Assembly: GCF_026151205.1 (NCBI RefSeq) | Contig: NC_087077.1 | Location: forward strand, 13,614,983 to 13,678,982 | From: Bolinopsis microptera | Lineage: Eukaryota > Ctenophora > Tentaculata > Lobata > Bolinopsidae | Direction: 5' to 3' | DNA: 64,000 bases | Part shown: in pieces, positions 56,917 to 64,000 of the stretch | Layout: the number at the start of each line of letters is the position of its first letter | How positions within the stretch are numbered: the stretch's first letter is position 1 | Made by a program: the position numbers and the translations under genes | The notes under the pieces: model-generated | What the model saw: the letters and a program-made list of their open reading frames with translations, nothing else | What the model was told of the DNA's origin: nothing | Database searches by the model: none

Positions 56917-58918
56917 CTATGGCGAAGATGAGGATGGTAAGTGCAAGTACAGTAATGTGAGGAGAGGATGGGTATCATTTAGCACATTTTTGCTGTAGGT
57001 TTAAAGTAGCTCTTAGTCAAGGAGTATATAAATGACGGCACGACAAGGTTCTGCAACAGATCTCTGAACATGTTATCTTGTGAGCGCCGAGTGAACACTT
57101 ATAAGAACAAGGCCAGCGATGTAAGACAGTATCATTGACTTAGTCCATGCTGGGAGGAAAAAAGCAAGTACAGACGACCGAAAGGAGTCGTGGTTTGGGA
57201 TCCTGAGTGTGTCTCGATATTGGATAGTGCTTTTATATATCGGACCTTATGATATTCTCAAGGTCACCAAGACGGCACAGTCTTATGGCGGGAGGTAACG
57301 GTACCATCTAAAGAGCAGATTGCTGAATCATACAAGTAAAAACTCTACCGGTACAGCAGTCTTACAGCAGACTGAGATTCAAGCGAAAGAATTGTGCTGT
57401 TATAATTATGCGGTTAACGTTCTAGCACCGGGAGTAGTTGTTCACGGTTTGGAGAGAGCTGAGTAGGCTAGTACGGGATAGAAGGGAAGAAGCAGCTCAC
57501 TGTTCCAGATGGATCTACTTCTTATCAAGGAAGAAGGAGTGGTAGGTATAGTAAGGAAGATTGGAGCCTAAGAGTTAACTTAACATCTAGAGGTACCACA
57601 AACTTTATCTCGTCGCCAATTGCGAGCTTTAACGGGTTTCCTCAAGTGACTCGATGGTTTAATTGTGACAAATCATGATACGAACTTTGATGAACCCATA
57701 ATAGTATAGTGCAATAATACTATGATAGTATTCTCATAAGTTCTACCCTTGCAACCGAGTACAATGTACATACTAAGTGATATCAAGCTGCAATCTAAAA
57801 TTTATTAATTGAATCTCAAAATAACTTCAAATTTTACCTAATAATTGCGACATCGTTGGAAGTGAGAAATAAAATACATTAAATTTTAATCCAATTCTGC
57901 GAGAGAAGATTTGCCCAGACAGCTGACAAGAATGTATTACCATACTTCCTGTAAATGTGGTAGTTATTAGGTCATATCAAACTTGAAAATTATGTCAAAG
58001 TTTTTCTCAGTCTCTGGTGTCAATCACCAGTAGAGTGCCCAGCCGCACCAAAACAACCTGCGATTTTTACGTGGGAAACATCGTATAATACACATGCTAT
58101 ACACTCTAGTTTTATAGCAGCTACTGATATCATGCGGCAGTATTAATAAGCATACAAATTCAGCGCAAAAAATTGTACAGACGACACAAATTCATGCGGG
58201 ATGTTAATAAATGTGTCCATGTTGAACTCAAACTCCGACAGAATAATATTTCAAATCGGATATATTATAATTAATCAAATGGTATCTGCTCATGTTCCGT
58301 CTATATAAACTACAAAACTTAATAAATTAGTGAAGTTCTGAAACAAAGATCACGACTAGGTTTTATCAAAATTGAAAAGAAAACCGATCGAAGTGCACTA
58401 GAGATATAGTTTAAGTTTAAAGGGTCATCATTACTAAAATCTCTTCCTAGCTCCTAGCAATCAAGTTGTTAATCCTAGTTCTACACCTAAACAAGTACAA
58501 AATTACAGCCTTACATTTTGAAATTTTTCGATATCCAGCTCAACATAAGACTTCGATACCAATAATGCATAATGGGTACATACCGATGATCGGTGTTCGT
58601 AAATATTTGATTATTTATAGTATTGAAGTTTAAAATCTTCCTAATTATGTAAGAATAACAAAAGGAATCACGTACTAGTGTGCTGTTACGAAAAACAACT
58701 ATTTAATAAAAATAAATTAACAGTATTCGAGTACAAAATTAAAAATACAAACTCCAACATAATCGACAGACAAACTCAATAAGTGAAGATTTCGTCGTGA
58801 AACGAGCTATATATACAGCTATAACGTAGCGCTCGACTCCAGTCTGAACCAAAATTAAGTCGCGTTCGTAGGAAATTGACCACCAGCTGCTGGTGGTTCG
58901 AATGTTGGTTTGCACACT
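56917..58918. other. no supported gene
   Basis: Probably contains undetected upstream exons of the minus-strand gene; none could be recognised. AT-rich, with moderately GC-balanced DNA at 57000-57620 that shows no coding frame. Confidence 0.35.
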
Positions 58919-59125
58919 ACTGTGGTTGCGAGAAGCATTATTTGATGCGCGCGCGACCCAGTAGTGCATCGGCAGGCATTTATAATTTTACCTTCATAGT
59001 TAAGCTGAAGGTAAGTTGACCATTGTTAATGATCTGACCCGGCGCGCGCTACTTCGTAGCTCTTGCCATTCGTAGCTCTTGCCATTTCGAGAAGAAAGCG
59101 GCGCCGCGCGCGCTACTTCGAAGAA
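58919..59125. repeat. dispersed GC-rich repeat family, copy 2
   Basis: Matches copy 1 (14651-15030) at GATGCGCGCGCGACCCAGTA and at GGCGCGCGCTACTTCGTAGC, but with a shorter, different middle. Confidence 0.65.
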
Positions 59126-59275
59126 ATTTAGACGAGTAACATCCGTCAAAAGGTAAGCCATTCAATTTTTGATTCCTCAGTGATATGCAGTTCACCTAAT
59201 GTCATGTACAATTGTATCAGTTTCATGTAAACTTGTATACAACGTATGACAAGTTCCCCTAGGATACCTCCGATG

Positions 59276-59490
59276 AGTTCCTATCGCCGAGCGGCGATAG
59301 GATGTGTAAGTTCCGAGAGGCGATAGGATTTGCTCTCGGACCCGATAGGAAATTAAAAACCTATCGGATCCGAGCGCTAATCCTAGCGGAGATAGGATTT
59401 AACAATTCCGAGTGCCGATAGGATTTGCTCTCGGACCCGATAGGATACTCAAATCCTATAGGATCCGAGAGCAAATCCGAGAGGCGATAC
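59276..59490. repeat. CGATAGGAT / CTCTCGGA palindromic repeat block
   Basis: Several copies of GCGATAGGATTTGCTCTCGG in both orientations, able to fold into multiple stems. Related motifs recur at 61005-61080, on the other side of the 33-bp minisatellite, in inverted orientation. Confidence 0.7.
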
Positions 59491-59696
59491 AATTTCAAAT
59501 ATCAGGACCGCAATAATTGGAAGACGACGCCTATCTAACTGTAGGTTGAAACTTCATGCTTTCTGTCAGTTAACTTCAGAATCAGATCATGGCTTTATCT
59601 TAAGTTGATCCACGGTTGCCTGCAGGCTACAACAACAACATGGAGGTTGTTTAGGTTAAATTAAGTAGAGAAATGATAACTTTAAGCTAACTTGTA

Positions 59697-60113
59697 GTTC
59701 TCTTTAACTTTAAGAGTTAACTTCAGGATACCTTGTAGTACTCTTCGAGCTAACTTCAGGATACATTGTAGTACTCTTCAAGTTAACTTCAGGGTACATT
59801 GTAGTACTCTTCAAGTTAACTTCAGGATAACATGTAGTACTCTTCAAGTTAACTTCAGGATAACATGTAGTACTCTTCAAGTTAACTTCAGGATACCTTG
59901 TGGTACTCTTCAAGTTAACTTCAGGATACCTTATAGTTGATAGTACTCTTCAAGTTAACTTCAGGATACCTTGTAGTATTCTTCAAGTAGTATTCTTCAA
60001 GTAGTATTCTTCAAGTTAAGTTAACTGTTAACTCCAGGATACCTTGTAGTACTCTTCAAGTTAACTTCCGGATACCTTGTAGTACTCTTCAAGTTCAAGT
60101 TATCTTCAGGGTA
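59697..60113. repeat. 33-bp minisatellite, ~12 units
   Basis: Units of TAACTTCAGGATACCTTGTA followed by GTACTCTTCAAGT. Because 33 is a multiple of three, the minus strand reads repeated STTCYPEVNLK peptides; there is no reason to think it is translated. A last half-unit lies beyond the inserted element (60976-60999). Confidence 0.9.
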
Positions 60114-60975
60114 TAGTAGAGGCTCTTACGGGCATTGTCTGCTCGATACGCTAGGGACCCCAAATACACCTTCCTAGACGTATTTTTGACCGTAGAATCG
60201 ATTAAAAGTGGTTTCAAAATGATTGGACTGAGTTAGTGCCGTTAAAATTGAAAAAAACCGATTTTGGGGCCAAAAATTGGCCAAAAAAGCATGTTTTTTG
60301 ATAATTTGAGCAAGTTAATTTAGTTGGCATGTCGGCAAAATTTGCGTGAAGGTAGCTAAAAGACAGCCGCACAAGATGGTATAAAAATAAAAAAAATCCC
60401 TCTATTTTAGTGCAGGTAAAAACCCCAAAAAGTGATAAAAATTTTGAATTGTTTGCTTGAAGTTTGAATAATTTTCTGCAGTTGTATTAAATCAACCCAA
60501 AAATAGTCACATCGTGTTTGCCTAAATGTTTCCTTTCCGAGAAGTACCCACTTCATCTACTTTATAGAAGTTTGAATATTGTCACTCCGCAAGCGTTTTT
60601 GCCAAATTTTCGACGCGCACTACGCGCAAAAGCATTTAGTTGTTATCAATTGGCACCTGCGCGTTCATCATAAATTTCAAACAGCTATAACTCAGCGAGA
60701 TTATGTCCGTTCTAGCTCATATTTTCACACCAAATAGAAAATAATGTGATCTTATTGCTGACAAAATATGAATATAATTACTCTATTTGCCTTAGAGTAA
60801 TAGACTGTCAAAGTTTAAAACGCGCATTGGTATAGCACGTGACTAATAAGGCCAAATTTATACTTCTTAACAGATTGTCGATCCTTAGACATCATACTAT
60901 TGTGTCCAATTAGCGGTTAGGTCTCTAAACTCGTAGCAGAAAACACGTCTTTTTGCCCGTAAGAGCCTCTACTAA
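60114..60975. mobile_element. 862-bp inverted-repeat element inserted into the minisatellite, TA duplication
   Basis: Ends begin TAGTAGAGGCTCTTACGGGC and are perfect inverted repeats of ~21 bp. TA lies on both sides (60112-60113, 60976-60977). The flanks rejoin to a minisatellite unit (CTTCAGGG-TA-CCTTGTA), which shows the insertion directly. The interior is non-coding. A TA duplication suggests Tc1/mariner-type mobilisation, but assignment is open. Confidence 0.85.
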
Positions 60976-60999
60976 TACCTTGTATAGTATTCTTCAAGT

Positions 61000-61190
61000 G
61001 ATGAATCCGAGAGCACATCTCTCGGAAACATAAATCCTATCCTATCGCCTCTCAAAAATAAAATCCGAGCGCCTAGCTCTCAGGAGCGATCGGACGACGA
61101 TCTGAAATGCGATCGGATCAACCTAGGACAGCGAACGTCGTCCAATTTGAACTAAGAATGGCGAAATCCTATCGGATTAAAATCCACGCT
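61000..61190. repeat. inverted counterpart of the CGATAGGAT block
   Basis: Contains ATCCGAGAGCACATCTCTCGG and CCTATCGCCTCTC motifs, complementary in sense to 59276-59490, plus GCGATCGGAT variants. The pair may be the arms of a larger decayed element that surrounds the minisatellite. Confidence 0.5.
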
Positions 61191-63282
61191 AGAACAGCCG
61201 TGATGCGCAATGAATATCATTGCGCATGCGATGCCATACAAATTAAATAGTAGGGACCATCTACTTAGAACGTCTGCCAAAATCGCAGATTTTCATACCA
61301 CCCACCTCCCCCTGTCCGGGCGTGTCCGAATTTTCGAAACCACCCGAACGTCCGGATTTCCAGCTACTTTTAAGAGTACAAATAAAACCAACTCAAATTC
61401 ATTGTCAAAGAGTTGAAATAAATGAGACTTTTTCGTTAATTCTGCCAAAATTTCCAACGAAGTATTATATTGCCATTGTATTGTTGATTGTTATGTTGCC
61501 ATATTGGTACAATATGGAATAAGTCGACAAAAGTAAAACTGCGATTGCGGCATGTACTCAGTCGGCCGAAACATTTGAAGAATAAAGACATAAGAAATCC
61601 GATTGTCTTCAAGTTTGAAAAGTTAAATTATTGATGAGTTGGTCCATGGTCTTCTTCTAGTTCTCTGGCCACCCAGATTTTTTTTGTCGGACGTTGCCCG
61701 TCCGGCGTCCCATCATTTCACATGTGAGTATAATAATCGTAGCCGAGCCGGCGGACGAGGTGCATGCGAAGAGCTACAAGAGTTTTTCGTTTTAAAAAAT
61801 ACCCGCTAAAGATCTACAATTTCGTCCGCCTCCGAAGTCCGATCAGCAGATGTTAAAGGTTATTAGGTTTATAACCTACTTCTGACACTATCCCGAGTTG
61901 CAGGCCGGTAACATCCGTTTAATAAACTATTCACTTAAATGATTCAGGAGAGCTTGAATGGAGACTAAATTGACCAAACTTTCGACCGTTCAGTCGACCG
62001 GGTTGAAACAATTGAATAGTCAAGTGACACGTTGATAGATTATTTCTATATTCACGGTCGAAACTTTCCGCTTGCAGTTACGTTCCGCACACTTCGCACA
62101 TCTTATCTGGCCGGCCACCACTGAACACTAAAAGTATGGCACGCTTTTATTTAGGTTCGTGGTATTTGGTAAATGTTAGTTTTAGTTCCACTTTTTAGAT
62201 TTTTAGGTTTTGGCCACATTGTATTTGCAACACTCCGTCCGGCCGGTCACCTCTTAGTCTAATATAATCGATAATTTCAACCAGGTTGAAAAGTCATTTT
62301 AAATAAAAGTAATTTTCAATATTTGACGTACTGAGGTACTACCTATTAGTATTAATTGTTTCCTCAACAAGTAAAGTTCCTTGGAGACTGGAGCCAAGTC
62401 AAGTCGTTGACACATATTAAATTTTAACTTTTTTAAATATCTCGTTTGAAAAATGCACTGGCAAGGATTCCAAATTGCAACAAACTTCTAATTACCCATG
62501 AGAAAGACCCAGATTCTAGTTCAACACCTTTCACAGTTTCGCTACACTGATGACAGACTTCCAGTTCCTTAGTTCCTGAAATATTTAAACCATTCTTAAC
62601 ACATTCTGAACTCGGCTGCCAACGGCACTGTTTTACTTTTCATTGTTGACTTTAGATTTACTGCTTGCAATTTCGGCAGAGATTATATATAGTTATGCCG
62701 CGTCTCAATCATCGTATTGTTAGTAATCAAGAGTGGCTGCTTACTAAGCACGCAAACTGAAGTGCAAATGCAATAGTCTTGAAGCTGTCTTTAAAAAGAT
62801 ATTTTTTCGATCCGCTTAAGCTGCTTCTTTATTCAATTTCATGTTAGCAAGTTGTTAGACAAAGTGGTTATTGTTCCTAAAGTCCTTTAATTTTAAACTC
62901 GAGATTTAGCCGAAACAAGCGAGTAAAAGTTCAAAAACCACAATGTAGCATGGACATTGGACAATGATTGGACCAATATACATTATTAAAAGGAGAACTT
63001 TGATCGAGAAAATCTGCAGCTTTTGATAAGATCCGTTGAATAGCTATTTCGAATCAGATAATTGTCCTTGATAACATGCAACTGTTATCAGTCCAGCATT
63101 TCATTGTTAACTAATTACTGATCTAACTGTTACATCGTGTGCCCAAACTGTAATAGTGTAATCATCGTCGGCTGTTTAATTTTCTACGAAATTTTTTATT
63201 AAATTGTTTCAAATTCTATCCTCGTACATACAACCACACCCTTTTAATAGATTGTTCGGTAGGATGAGGTGGTTCGAGATTG
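61191..63282. other. gene-poor interval
   Basis: No supported gene. Scattered CGTCCGG/GTCCGGC motifs at ~61315-61355 and 61690-61710. A reading frame at 61210-61416 has no recognisable content. Confidence 0.4.
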
Positions 63283-63612
63283 ATGAAAGCATGGCTGCAG
63301 CTGATGGGCGAAGCGGCATCATCTTTAACTCCTAGATCGAAACGAGATCGTCCCTCTTCAACTGTTGTCTACACACCACCACCACCACCACCTCCACCAC
63401 CCAAACCGACCAGTAGTCAGACTCCTCGACAAGCGGGCACCTTGTCAGGAAAGCAGCCGGCCAGATCAACAAATGGTTATATCAAGAAGACCGAAAAACC
63501 AAAACCGACCAAAAAACCAATAAACTTTGGGTTTTATCCACCAGAATATGAACGGAAATTCAAGGATGAGAGGATCAGTTTCAGAAAACCTAAAAATGGT
63601 TGGTATGATTAA
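63283..63612 (+). CDS. small basic proline-rich protein or last exon
   Basis: 109 codons from the ATG at 63283 to TAA. No family is recognised. The protein begins MKAWLQLMGEAASSLTPRSK, has a nine-proline run (~residues 31-39) and a Lys/Thr/Pro-rich middle. It ends with a more structured-looking YPPEYERKFKDERISFRKPK then NGWYD. Codon content and amino-acid variety look real despite the low-complexity stretch. An in-frame TGA lies 18 bp before the ATG, so if it is a last exon the splice site must be inside the first codons. There is no signal peptide. Confidence 0.4.
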   Translation: MKAWLQLMGEAASSLTPRSKRDRPSSTVVYTPPPPPPPPPKPTSSQTPRQAGTLSGKQPARSTNGYIKKTEKPKPTKKPINFGFYPPEYERKFKDERISFRKPKNGWYD

Positions 63613-64000
63613 GAAAACTAGATATCGTCCTCACAATGAATTGCTATTCTCACATTAATGATGCTAGTACAAGCCCAATTTGAGTCTTGACCCTTGCTGA
63701 TCATTTTATGACTAACAAATATGCAGTTTGGGAGAAATTAGAATGCTGTATTATTGAGACAAGTTGGATTCAATAATCAAGAGGATGGAGTAGATCCCAA
63801 CTCTCATAAGATTGTGATTGTCCAGGCCATGTTACCTCTCAAACAACGGTATCACGACAAAATCAGCATGGCTCAATCTAATGCTGCTATTGGAATTTAA
63901 GTACTCTATGAGTATGACGTCAATGGATCTCCCATATCGTCAATAGTGACGTTAAACTAAAGTGGCCAAGGTTGCTAATTGATTGAGTCCATTGATGGAC
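63613..64000. other. 3' flank
   Basis: No poly(A) signal or further exon is evident before the window ends. Confidence 0.4.

Noticed and set aside
56820-56945. Plus-strand exon SLIGFVLDAVYVTLLTTSMA with a GTAAGT donor
   Set aside because: The minus strand at the same place gives an exon whose phase matches three further exons, so the minus-strand reading is better supported.
59710-59913. Repeat protein with STT-x-YPEVNLK units
   Set aside because: Produced by the 33-bp period of the minisatellite; no start context, splice site or partner exon.

Overview
This is a eukaryotic, almost certainly invertebrate metazoan, nuclear segment. It is AT-rich, its genes are split by GT-AG introns, there are long homopolymer G/C tracts, and mobile DNA is dense. 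The two clearest host genes are MAX (bHLH-zipper) and an ELAV/Hu RNA-binding protein, which places the window in animals. I cannot name the phylum from sequence alone.

Layout. 1-6 kb: a palindromic non-autonomous transposon (1814-4584) and gene-poor DNA. 6.3-11.5 kb, minus strand: an eight-exon MAX homologue reconstructed in a single frame (470 aa), with a very long C-terminal extension. Its introns hold a MITE-like element, a perfect 30-bp hairpin and a CCAAT/GC-box/E-box cluster. 12-20 kb: a hAT-like element with intact 8-bp target duplication, other inverted-repeat elements, a LINE 3' fragment, and a ~4 kb Mutator-like foldback element with ~470-bp arms, a 10-bp target duplication and a long polypurine satellite inside. 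21-25 kb: the 3' end of an unrecognised minus-strand gene (with a second hAT-like MITE in its intron) and a single-exon KNL1-like protein gene (PP1 docking motif plus MELT-like motifs).

25.3-27.9 kb, plus strand: the complete eight-exon ELAV-like gene (371 aa, three RRMs). Its last two exons plus ~2.4 kb of downstream DNA are tandemly triplicated (A 27.4-30.3, B 30.3-46.8, C 46.8-49.8 kb). Copy B is interrupted by a 13,573-bp head-to-tail array of a Penelope-like retroelement (PLE), oriented antisense to ELAV. The array has four 3,353-bp units plus a 161-bp partial unit, each unit encoding an identical ~941-aa protein with an N-terminal GIY-YIG-like nuclease and a C-terminal reverse transcriptase, the permuted order. 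Copies A and C keep the empty site, so the boundaries of the array are known to the base. Diagnostic differences show that copy B is a recombinant between copies of types C and A, so the triplication arose by unequal crossing-over and the PLE came later.

49.8-64 kb: mostly gene-poor. It contains four consecutive in-frame exons of an unrecognised minus-strand gene (53.5-56.9 kb) with a degraded LINE in its intron, a 33-bp minisatellite split by an 862-bp terminal-inverted-repeat element, and a small proline-rich reading frame at 63.3 kb.

The host genes show no operon-like relationship. Exon structures were assembled by eye from splice sites and reading-frame continuity; no alignment or search was run.
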